NCBI GenBank assembly: GCA_038924905.1
Contig: JBCKUK010000033.1
Location: 1 to 14,903, forward strand
Length of the DNA: 14,903 nucleotides
DNA from: JBCKUK01 sp038924905
Lineage (GTDB): Bacteria > Pseudomonadota > Gammaproteobacteria > Burkholderiales > Methylophilaceae
Direction of reading: 5' to 3'
Part shown: in pieces, positions 1 through 5,509 of the stretch
Layout: every line of letters starts with the position of its first letter
Position numbering within the stretch: the stretch's first letter is position 1
Translations under genes and position numbers: made by a program
The notes under the pieces: model-generated
What the model saw: only the letters and a program-made list of their open reading frames with translations
The model's database searches: none
What the model was told of the DNA's origin: nothing

Positions 1-398
1 CCTATCAGCAACAGGTGCTCAAAAACGCTGTTGCTTTAGCCGAGGCTCTGACTGAGCGCGGGCTGAGGATTATTTCCGGCCGCACTGAATCGCATATGTT
101 CATGGTCGATTTGCGGCCGAAAGGCTTAACCGGAAAGGCGGCGGACGCTGTGTTGGGGCAGGCGCATATTACGGTGAATAAAAACGCCATCCCGAATGAT
201 CCGGAAAGTCCATTTGTGACTTCCGGCATACGTATAGGCTCACCGGCGATTACCACGCGCGGCTTCAAGGAAGCAGAGGTAAAGCAGGTGGCGAATCTGA
301 TTGCCGACGTGCTGGACAACCCGACGGATGAGGCGGTGATTGCGGCGACCAAAGACAAGGTACATGCACTCACTAGCCGCTTCCCGGTTTATGGTTAA
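1..398 (+). CDS. glyA: Serine hydroxymethyltransferase, C-terminal part (5' truncated by window edge)
   Basis: This is the last 131 residues of a PLP-dependent enzyme that interconverts serine and glycine with tetrahydrofolate, the main entry of one-carbon units in the cytosol. The reading frame is open from base 3 to a TAA stop. The visible part carries the conserved C-terminal block SGIRIGSPAITTRG (about residues 75-88 of the fragment). Its arginine corresponds to the one that binds the substrate carboxylate in E. coli GlyA (Arg363). The segment LGQAHITVNKNAIPND is also typical of the family. The PLP lysine lies upstream of the window. The following gene is nrdR, a common betaproteobacterial arrangement. 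Identification is secure; only the start is missing. Confidence 0.96.
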   Translation, partial: YQQQVLKNAVALAEALTERGLRIISGRTESHMFMVDLRPKGLTGKAADAVLGQAHITVNKNAIPNDPESPFVTSGIRIGSPAITTRGFKEAEVKQVANLIADVLDNPTDEAVIAATKDKVHALTSRFPVYG

Positions 399-437
399 AG
401 CTGGCTAAAAATGTCTACGCTTGTCATCTTGGGGTTG

Positions 438-498
438 CGCGGTGCTCGAAATCCTCATGTACTAACGTGTACATTCCGGTTTCTGTGCTCCGTGCGCC
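438..498 (+). repeat. Intergenic repeat, copy A (inverted relative to copy B)
   Basis: This 61-bp segment in the glyA-nrdR gap closely matches, in reverse complement, the segment at 593-654. The shared ends are cgcggtgctcg on one side and ctccgtgcgcc on the other, with a more diverged centre. Copy A has its own dyad, atgtac/gtacat (457-462 with 469-474, 6-nt loop). Such palindromic non-coding repeats are common between genes in Betaproteobacteria. A role as a terminator or mRNA-stabilising hairpin behind glyA is inference. Confidence 0.7.
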
Positions 499-592
499 CA
501 CAACCTGACATCGCTCGCCTGATTTTTAACTCAGCTTTAATTGAAAAATGACGAATGCCGCTATAAATTCAGAGTTTTGGGATAAAGTGCAA

Positions 593-654
593 GGCGCACG
601 GAGCGCAGAACCCGAGGCAGTACTGGGTTGTACGGCGAGGGGGCGAGCACCGCG
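593..654 (-). repeat. Intergenic repeat, copy B (inverted partner of copy A)
   Basis: This is the reverse-oriented partner of the repeat at 438-498, separated from it by about 94 bp, so the two could fold into one long imperfect stem. Its core at 611-639 also resembles the core of the repeat between suhB and slyD (11589-11617), sharing tgtacggcgag and ggcagt. The 301-bp gap between glyA and nrdR holds little else. There is no convincing ORF and no clear sigma-70 promoter. The nrdR ribosome binding site (tagagg, 687-692) lies beyond the repeat. Confidence 0.65.
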
Positions 655-699
655 TAACGCAGCAATTCGTCCAAAAAATGAATTCATAGAGGTATTTAC

Positions 700-1146
700 A
701 TGAAATGCCCTTTCTGTGCTGCCGATGACACCCAGGTCATTGACTCCCGCGTCAATGAAGAAGGCGACAGCATTCGCCGCCGCCGCCGTTGTGGGGTGTG
801 CGATAAGCGCTTTACCACGTATGAAACTGCCGATTTACATTTGCCGCAAGTGATCAAGGGCAATGGCAATCGCGATGAGTTTTCCGAAGAAAAATTGCGT
901 GAAGGATTTCGCCGTGCACTGCACAAGCGACCGGTATCTGCCGAGCTGATTGAAGAAGCGCTGCACCATATTCGCAGTAAATTACTTATTCTGGGTGAGC
1001 GCGAAGTCGCCTCGCGCCAGATTGGTGAGCTGGTGATGAGTGAACTGCGCAAGCTGGATAAGGTGGCCTATATCCGTTTTGCCTCGGTGTATCGCAGCTT
1101 TCAGGATGCAGACGATTTCCGCGATGCCTTAAAAGACCTTAAATAG
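700..1146 (+). CDS. nrdR: Transcriptional repressor NrdR
   Basis: NrdR is a nucleotide-sensing repressor that binds NrdR boxes upstream of ribonucleotide reductase operons when dATP is plentiful. The 148-residue protein has the family's usual length and layout. An N-terminal zinc ribbon has cysteine pairs at residues 3/6 (CPFC) and 31/34 (CGVC), with an arginine run at about 26-30 between them. The motif KRFTTYE follows, then an ATP-cone domain from about residue 49 to 139. The ATG is preceded by tagagg 7 nt upstream. The gene lies between glyA and ribD, as in many Betaproteobacteria, where it is thought to be cotranscribed with one or both. No NrdR box or ribonucleotide reductase gene was seen in this window. 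Confidence 0.97.
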   Translation: MKCPFCAADDTQVIDSRVNEEGDSIRRRRRCGVCDKRFTTYETADLHLPQVIKGNGNRDEFSEEKLREGFRRALHKRPVSAELIEEALHHIRSKLLILGEREVASRQIGELVMSELRKLDKVAYIRFASVYRSFQDADDFRDALKDLK

Positions 1147-1220
1147 TCTAAACATCTTAAGCATAAAGGCATTCTCGTCATTCATGCTACATGACAGAAT
1201 TTGACAAAATCATCAGGACT

Positions 1221-1328
1221 CGTCATTCCCGCGTAGGCGGGAATCCAGTTCAATGACAATGTAAGCGGCGATAAGTTAAATGCTTTATATTCAACCTTGC
1301 CTGGATTCCCGCCTACGCGGGAATGACG
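1221..1328. repeat. Paired REP/BIME-like element with perfect 28-bp inverted ends
   Basis: Positions 1221-1248 and 1301-1328 are exact reverse complements over 28 bp, separated by 52 bp. Each arm is also a hairpin: attcccgc, a 4-nt loop, gcgggaat (1225-1244 and 1305-1324). The attcccgc..gcgggaat motif followed by ccag is a widespread proteobacterial intergenic repeat, comparable to REP sequences and to Neisseria dRS3. Frames through it give the familiar spurious peptide with RHSRVGGNP and WIPAYAGMT, so no gene should be called here. It sits between nrdR and ribD and could act as a transcription attenuator or terminator. Confidence 0.88.
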
Positions 1329-1387
1329 GTTGCGTATAATTTTATAAAGATTTTGAAAACGTTGAATTGATAGAAGTCTCATAAGTT

Positions 1388-2482
1388 ATGGCTAATTTTA
1401 CCGCCGCTGATCACACCTATATGACACAGGCCCTGCGTCTGGCGGAGCATGGGCTTTACACCACGATGCCAAACCCGCGCGTCGGTTGCGTGATTGTGAA
1501 AGACGGCGTAGTAATAGGTGAGGGTACGCATCTCAAGGCAGGCGAACCGCACGCTGAAGTGTTGGCTTTACGTCAAGTGGGTGCAAAAGCAGAAGGCGCA
1601 ACTATATACGTGACGCTAGAGCCTTGCAGCCATCATGGGCGCACGCCGCCTTGCAGCGATGCCTTAATAAGTTCGGAAGCGAAGCGTGTAGTGGTGGCGA
1701 TGCAAGACCCTAACCCCCAGGTCGCTGGTAGCGGTATTGCACAACTGGAGGCGCAAGGCATAGAAGTGCATACCGGATTGATGGAAGCCCAGGCACGCGA
1801 ACTTAATCCCGGTTTTATCTCACGCATGACGCGCAGCCGCCCATTTGTGCGCACCAAGATTGCTGCCAGTCTGGATGGCCGTACTGCGCTCAATAATGGC
1901 GAGAGTAAGTGGATCACCAGCGAAGCGGCGAGGCAGGATGTGCAGCACTGGCGTGCGCGTTCCTGCGCCATCATGACCGGCGTTTGCACGGTGTTGGCGG
2001 ATGACCCGCAGATGACGGTACGTGAACTCAATATTGGTCGGCAGCCGTTACGCGTGGTAGCGGATAGCCGACTACGCATTTCGCCGGACGCAAAAATATT
2101 GCAAGGCGGCAACGCGCTAGTTGTCTATGCGACAGACCCAGACAATAGAGCGAAGTTATTGCAGAAGGCAGGCATAGAATTGCTGATGCTGCCTGATAGC
2201 GATGGCCGTGTTTGCTTGAGTAGCCTGATGACAGAGCTGGCCAGACGTGAGATTAACGAAGTCCTGGTAGAAGCAGGCCAGGGATTTAATGGCGTCTTGT
2301 TGGAGCAAAATTTAATCGATGAATTTCTGCTGTACTACGCGCCTGTACTGATGGGTAGCGAAGCTAAGGGCATGTTCGCCATGCCAGCGTTAACAGAAAT
2401 GAGCCAGCGTAGCGAACTTGCGATTATCGAGCTACGGCAATTTGGCGGTGATATTCGTATTCGTGCAAAGCCAAAGAGTTAA
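1388..2482 (+). CDS. ribD: Bifunctional riboflavin biosynthesis deaminase/reductase RibD
   Basis: RibD carries out two consecutive cytosolic steps of riboflavin synthesis: deamination of the pyrimidine from the GTP cyclohydrolase II pathway, then NADPH-dependent reduction of the ribosyl side chain. The 364-residue length is normal for the fusion. The N-terminal deaminase domain (about 1-145) shows the zinc-site motifs HAE at 55-57 and PCSHHGRTPPC at 79-89, giving ligands His55, Cys80 and Cys89 and catalytic Glu57. The C-terminal reductase domain (about 152-360) opens with RPFVRTKIAASLDGRTA and includes WITSEAAR and the late LVEAGQGFNG segment. The Shine-Dalgarno is weak (agaag, about 11 nt upstream). 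The stop is 2 nt before the next gene, so the two are probably cotranscribed. No other rib genes are in the window. Confidence 0.96.
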   Translation: MANFTAADHTYMTQALRLAEHGLYTTMPNPRVGCVIVKDGVVIGEGTHLKAGEPHAEVLALRQVGAKAEGATIYVTLEPCSHHGRTPPCSDALISSEAKRVVVAMQDPNPQVAGSGIAQLEAQGIEVHTGLMEAQARELNPGFISRMTRSRPFVRTKIAASLDGRTALNNGESKWITSEAARQDVQHWRARSCAIMTGVCTVLADDPQMTVRELNIGRQPLRVVADSRLRISPDAKILQGGNALVVYATDPDNRAKLLQKAGIELLMLPDSDGRVCLSSLMTELARREINEVLVEAGQGFNGVLLEQNLIDEFLLYYAPVLMGSEAKGMFAMPALTEMSQRSELAIIELRQFGGDIRIRAKPKS

Positions 2483-2484
2483 AT

Positions 2485-3282
2485 ATGCTGATCGACACCC
2501 ATTGCCATCTGGATGCAAGTGAGTTTGATGCAGACCGTGATGTCGCAGCACTTGCTGCATTACAGGGTGGCGTTTCGGTGATTGTTATACCAGCGGTTGA
2601 GCGGGCGAATTTCGCCGCTGTATGCAAGCTTGCCAAGCAGCATACACATTGTGCGATGGCGCTCGGCATCCATCCGCTGTATGTGGAAAACGCACAGCCG
2701 GAGGACTTGACCCAGCTGGCCGATTTGCTGGCAGAAAAACAGCCGGTTGCTGTTGGCGAGATAGGCCTGGATTTTTTTGTTGAAGGGTATAACCGTGAGC
2801 GGCAGGAATATTATTTTGTCGAGCAGTTAAAGCTCGCCCGCCAGTTTGATTTGCCAGTGATTCTGCATGTACGCCGCGCGATTGATGACATACTCAAATA
2901 TTTGCGGCGGATTAAAGTGAAAGGCGGCATCGCCCACGCTTTTAACGGCAGCAGTCAGCAGGCCGCAGAGTTTATCAAGCTGGGATTCAAATTGGGGTTT
3001 GGCGGCACCATGACCTACCCGCGCGCTTTAAAAATTCGTGAATTAGCTGCTACATTGCCACTGGAGGCGATTGTGCTGGAAACTGATGCGCCGGATATAC
3101 CGCCTGAGTGGTTGGGATCCCAGGGCAGAAATAGCCCGGAACAGCTGCCAAAAATAGCACAAGTTTTAGCAGATTTAAGAGGGCTAAAACTCACGCAAGT
3201 GGCTGAAATTACAACACAGAATGCCCTCAATGTACTGCCAAAATTAGCTGACTTATACACACCTACTCATGTGCCACATTAA
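2485..3282 (+). CDS. yjjV: TatD-family metal-dependent hydrolase (YjjV-like)
   Basis: This 265-residue amidohydrolase-fold protein belongs to the TatD nuclease family. Characterised TatD members are metal-dependent DNases; the role of YjjV-type members is less settled. Expected metal ligands are visible: THCHLD (His6, His8), GEIGLD at 91-96 (Glu92), His128 in VILHVRR, His151 in AHAFNGS, and Asp201 in ETDAPD. The sequence follows E. coli YjjV more closely than TatD or YcfH, notably VGEIGLD, LPVILHVRR and GGTMTYPRA. The ATG lies 2 nt after the ribD stop, with aaagag inside the ribD end as the probable ribosome binding site, so translation is likely coupled. The family assignment is firm. The choice of YjjV over its paralogues is good but rests on recall. 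Confidence 0.9.
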   Translation: MLIDTHCHLDASEFDADRDVAALAALQGGVSVIVIPAVERANFAAVCKLAKQHTHCAMALGIHPLYVENAQPEDLTQLADLLAEKQPVAVGEIGLDFFVEGYNRERQEYYFVEQLKLARQFDLPVILHVRRAIDDILKYLRRIKVKGGIAHAFNGSSQQAAEFIKLGFKLGFGGTMTYPRALKIRELAATLPLEAIVLETDAPDIPPEWLGSQGRNSPEQLPKIAQVLADLRGLKLTQVAEITTQNALNVLPKLADLYTPTHVPH

Positions 3283-3415
3283 CTTGATTGAAAAAACCAT
3301 ACAAATCCAATGACATATAATAACTAATTGATTTATATGGTAAAAATAACAGATTAAAATTTGAGCAAATTTAAAAAATCGTTTCAAATTCAATAGTTAC
3401 ATTTTGAAGTCACAG

Positions 3416-3450
3416 ATATTCACAAAGTTATCCACAGTAATTGTGGATGG
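3416..3450. promoter_or_regulatory. Cluster of DnaA-box-like sites in an AT-rich gap upstream of mtnA
   Basis: The 210-bp gap between the TatD-family gene and mtnA is strikingly AT-rich. It contains a perfect consensus DnaA box, ttatccaca, at 3428-3436. A second site in the same orientation, atattcaca (7 of 9), starts 12 bp upstream at 3416-3424. An inverted site, tgtggatgg (7 of 9 on the other strand), is at 3442-3450. The last two form a dyad, atccaca/tgtggat, with a 5-nt loop. The remaining ~130 bp to the left is nearly all A/T with no gene. DnaA control of mtnA, DnaA titration, or an origin-like module are all possible; only the sites themselves are seen. Confidence 0.5.
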
Positions 3451-3492
3451 TAAAAACCGGAGTTTTGAAAAGTAAAAAAATAGCAAGACCTT

Positions 3493-4599
3493 ATGAAAAT
3501 AAATGGTAAAAATTTTAGGACGATTTGGCACACATTTGGTGCGGAATCCGATGCCAAAAATGCTATCGTCGAGATTATCGACCAGACTTTGTTGCCGCAC
3601 GCGTTTGAGGTGAAGTGCATCAGTTCGCTGGAAGCAATGGTGACCGCGATTAAAACCATGCAAGTACGTGGCGCACCGCTGATTGGTGTCGCTGCGGCAT
3701 ATGGCATGGCTCTGGCACTGCAAAGGGATGCTGGCGATGCACATATGCTGCAGGCCAGTAAAGAGCTGCTTGCCAGCCGTCCTACCGCGGTGAATTTGCG
3801 CTGGGCAGTTGAGCGCATGCTGGCACGTTTGCAACCGCTTGCAGCACCAGCGCGCCTGAGTGCAGCCTGGGCTGAGGCTACCGCAATTTGTGAGGAAGAA
3901 GTGGTCCTGAATCAAGCCATCGGGCAGCATGGTTTGAAGCTAATCCAAAGCTTAATATCAATTAAGGCGACGGGAGGGCAGATCCTTAACATCCTGACTC
4001 ACTGCAATGCGGGTTGGCTGGCGACCGTCGATTGGGGTACCGCGCTTGCGCCCATTTATGCTGCGCACGACGCAGGCTTGGCCGTGCATGTGTGGGTGGA
4101 CGAGACGCGCCCGCGCAACCAGGGCGCCAGCCTCACCGCCTGGGAGCTTGGCCAGCACGGGGTGCCGCACACCGTGATTACCGATAATGCTGGCGGACAT
4201 TTGATGCAGCACAGCAAAGTAGACATGGTGCTGGTTGGGGCCGACCGTGTAACCAGAACGGGTGACGTAGGCAATAAGATAGGCACTTACTTGAAGGCAC
4301 TGGCTGCGTTTGATAACCAGGTGCCGTTTTATGCTGCGCTACCGTCAACCACGATAGACTGGGCAATGACTGACGGCTTGCATGAGATACCGATAGAAGA
4401 GCGCAGCGCTGATGAGGTAGCCCTTGTTACTGGCCGCTTGGCTACTGGCGAACTCGCCACCGTGAATATATTGCCAGCAGGCAGCAAGGCAGCCAGCCCG
4501 GCATTCGACGTAACGCCGGCACGGCTGGTGACCGGGATTATCACCGAACGCGGCGTATGTGCGCCCGGCCAATTACTAGCTATTTTTGAAAAAACATAA
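3493..4599 (+). CDS. mtnA: Methylthioribose-1-phosphate isomerase
   Basis: MtnA isomerises 5-methylthioribose-1-phosphate to methylthioribulose-1-phosphate. It can also act on 5-deoxyribose-1-phosphate in some organisms. It belongs to the family related to eIF2B alpha/beta/delta subunits, and the 368-residue length is usual. Family signatures are present: MQVRGAPLIGVAAAYG (residues 56-71), the catalytic cysteine Cys171 in THCNAG, ETRPRNQGASLTAWEL (204-219), and the catalytic Asp251 in GADRVTRTGDVGNKIGTY. The ATG fits the family N-terminus (FRTIW...IIDQTLLPH), although no good ribosome binding site precedes it. It stands apart from the upstream gene behind an AT-rich gap with DnaA-like sites. 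A MITE-like element begins 2 nt after its stop, and a class II aldolase gene follows. No mtnP, mtnK or mtnC is in the window. Confidence 0.96.
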   Translation: MKINGKNFRTIWHTFGAESDAKNAIVEIIDQTLLPHAFEVKCISSLEAMVTAIKTMQVRGAPLIGVAAAYGMALALQRDAGDAHMLQASKELLASRPTAVNLRWAVERMLARLQPLAAPARLSAAWAEATAICEEEVVLNQAIGQHGLKLIQSLISIKATGGQILNILTHCNAGWLATVDWGTALAPIYAAHDAGLAVHVWVDETRPRNQGASLTAWELGQHGVPHTVITDNAGGHLMQHSKVDMVLVGADRVTRTGDVGNKIGTYLKALAAFDNQVPFYAALPSTTIDWAMTDGLHEIPIEERSADEVALVTGRLATGELATVNILPAGSKAASPAFDVTPARLVTGIITERGVCAPGQLLAIFEKT

Positions 4600-4601
4600 T
4601 C

Positions 4602-4751
4602 AGCCACAGAGGACACAGAGTACACAGAGAAAATCTAAGCAAAAACAAACGCTATAATTTAAGAATTCTCTAGTTTGAATATTGACGCAATTGCTGATCA
4701 TTTTTTATTGAGGTTTTGTAGCTATCTGTGAGCTCTGTGTCCTCTGTGGCT
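4602..4751 (+). mobile_element. MITE-like element, copy 1 (150 bp, no coding capacity)
   Basis: The element starts with agccacagaggacacagag and ends with its inverse, ctctgtgtcctctgtggct, giving terminal inverted repeats of roughly 27 bp with one or two mismatches. The whole 150 bp is homologous, in reverse complement, to 7992-8144. The shared parts include an internal invariant block, gaatattgacgcaatt (4677-4692). There is no ORF or transposase, so it would need a helper in trans. It begins 2 nt after the mtnA stop and ends 15 nt before the ATG of the aldolase gene, leaving that gene's ribosome binding site just outside. No clear target-site duplication was recognised. The ccacagaggacacagag end is a repeat seen in many proteobacterial genomes. 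Confidence 0.85.
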
Positions 4752-4753
4752 AA

Positions 4754-4759
4754 AAAGGA
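4754..4759 (+). promoter_or_regulatory. Ribosome binding site that fixes the aldolase start
   Basis: The sequence aaagga lies 7 nt before the ATG at 4767 and just outside the right end of the MITE-like element. It supports the start at 4767 over an in-frame ATG at 4728, which lies inside the repeat and would add 13 residues with no family counterpart. Confidence 0.75.
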
Positions 4760-4766
4760 TTTTGAT

Positions 4767-5408
4767 ATGACGACAGTGCGTGAACAACTACTAGCGACCG
4801 TCCGCAAGCTGTCTGAGCTAGGTCTCAATCAAGGCACTGCGGGTAATGTCTGTGTGCGTTCCGACGACGGTTTTCTGATAACGCCATCGGGCGTAAAAAC
4901 TGAAGAAATGACGCCCCATGACATGGTGTGGATGGACTTTGATGGCAAAAGCCAGGGTGAGCGCGAGCCTTCTAGCGAGTGGCGCTTTCATCGCGACATT
5001 TTGCAGGTAAGGCCCGAGGTTGGCGCGGTGGTGCATACCCATTCCATGTTTGCTACCACGCTGGCATGCATGCGCAAGGACATCCCGCCGTTTCACTACA
5101 TAATCGCGCTGGTGGGCGGCCCCAGTATCCGCTGCGCGCCGTATGCACTATTCGGCTCGCAAGCCTTGTCTGACAATGCACTGCAGGCACTACAAGACCG
5201 CAAAGCTTGCCTGCTGGCGAATCATGGCATGATTGCGCTCGGGCAGGATCTGGATCACGCCCTGGATATGACAGTTGAGGTCGAGACGCTGTGCGAACAA
5301 TATTGGCGTGCCTTGCAGTTGGGTGAACCTTACCTGCTGACCGAGCAGGAGATGGCCGAAGTATTTGAGCGCTTCAAGAGTTATGGAAGATGGGGAAAGT
5401 CAACCTGA
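4767..5408 (+). CDS. Class II (FucA-like) aldolase, candidate methylthioribulose-/deoxyribulose-1-phosphate aldolase
   Basis: This 213-residue protein belongs to the class II aldolase/adducin family and resembles L-fuculose-1-phosphate aldolase. Shared blocks are LNQGTAGNVCVR (20-31), GFLITPSG (35-42), PSSEWRFH (68-75) with the catalytic Glu71, VVHTHS (88-93) with zinc ligands His90 and His92, and LANHGMIA (150-157) with His153. A tyrosine at 111 matches the FucA region PAIHYMIA. MtnB dehydratase is in the same superfamily, but PSSEWRFH and the phosphate-binding blocks read as FucA rather than MtnB. Its position directly after mtnA suggests cleavage of methylthioribulose-1-phosphate or 5-deoxyribulose-1-phosphate to DHAP and an aldehyde, as described for Ald2 in the DHAP shunt. 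That substrate is inference; the family call is firm. Confidence 0.85.
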   Translation: MTTVREQLLATVRKLSELGLNQGTAGNVCVRSDDGFLITPSGVKTEEMTPHDMVWMDFDGKSQGEREPSSEWRFHRDILQVRPEVGAVVHTHSMFATTLACMRKDIPPFHYIIALVGGPSIRCAPYALFGSQALSDNALQALQDRKACLLANHGMIALGQDLDHALDMTVEVETLCEQYWRALQLGEPYLLTEQEMAEVFERFKSYGRWGKST

Positions 5409-5446
5409 AATCCTGATTTTTGCGCGGCTTTTTAGCATAGCTTACA

Positions 5447-5475
5447 TTGTGGAAAACAGCTATTTCCAGTAAAAT
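5447..5475 (+). promoter_or_regulatory. Probable sigma-70 promoter of pyrG-kdsA
   Basis: TTGTGG (5447-5452) and TAAAAT (5470-5475) are separated by exactly 17 bp and stand about 35 bp before the pyrG ATG. The expected transcription start falls in or next to a run of four C (5480-5483). The hexamers match consensus moderately (TTG at -35; five of six at -10). No other promoter candidate of similar quality was seen in the 101-bp gap. Confidence 0.5.
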
Positions 5476-5509
5476 GAATCCCCGTCTGTAATGCTTAAAA
5501 GAACGATCA

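Noticed and set aside
1335..1340. A tataat hexamer as the ribD promoter
   Set aside because: The -10 is perfect but the bases at the -35 distance belong to the repeat arm (cctacg) and do not resemble a -35. The evidence is too weak to list as a promoter.
1182..1382. A 66-residue minus-strand ORF with RHSRVGGNP and WIPAYAGMT
   Set aside because: It is the translation of the paired REP-like repeat. This peptide pattern is a well-known false gene call.
3283..3492. Calling this gap the chromosomal replication origin oriC
   Set aside because: There are only three DnaA-like sites, one of them perfect, and no dnaA, dnaN, gidA or parAB genes nearby. It is kept as a finding, not as an origin annotation.
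3397..3930. Minus-strand ORFs spanning the mtnA start and the AT-rich gap
   Set aside because: They overlap the secure 5' half of mtnA, show low-complexity or random composition, and have no start signal.
4728..4766. An upstream in-frame ATG for the class II aldolase
   Set aside because: It lies inside the MITE end and adds residues encoded by repeat sequence. The ATG at 4767 has a good ribosome binding site and matches the family N-terminus.
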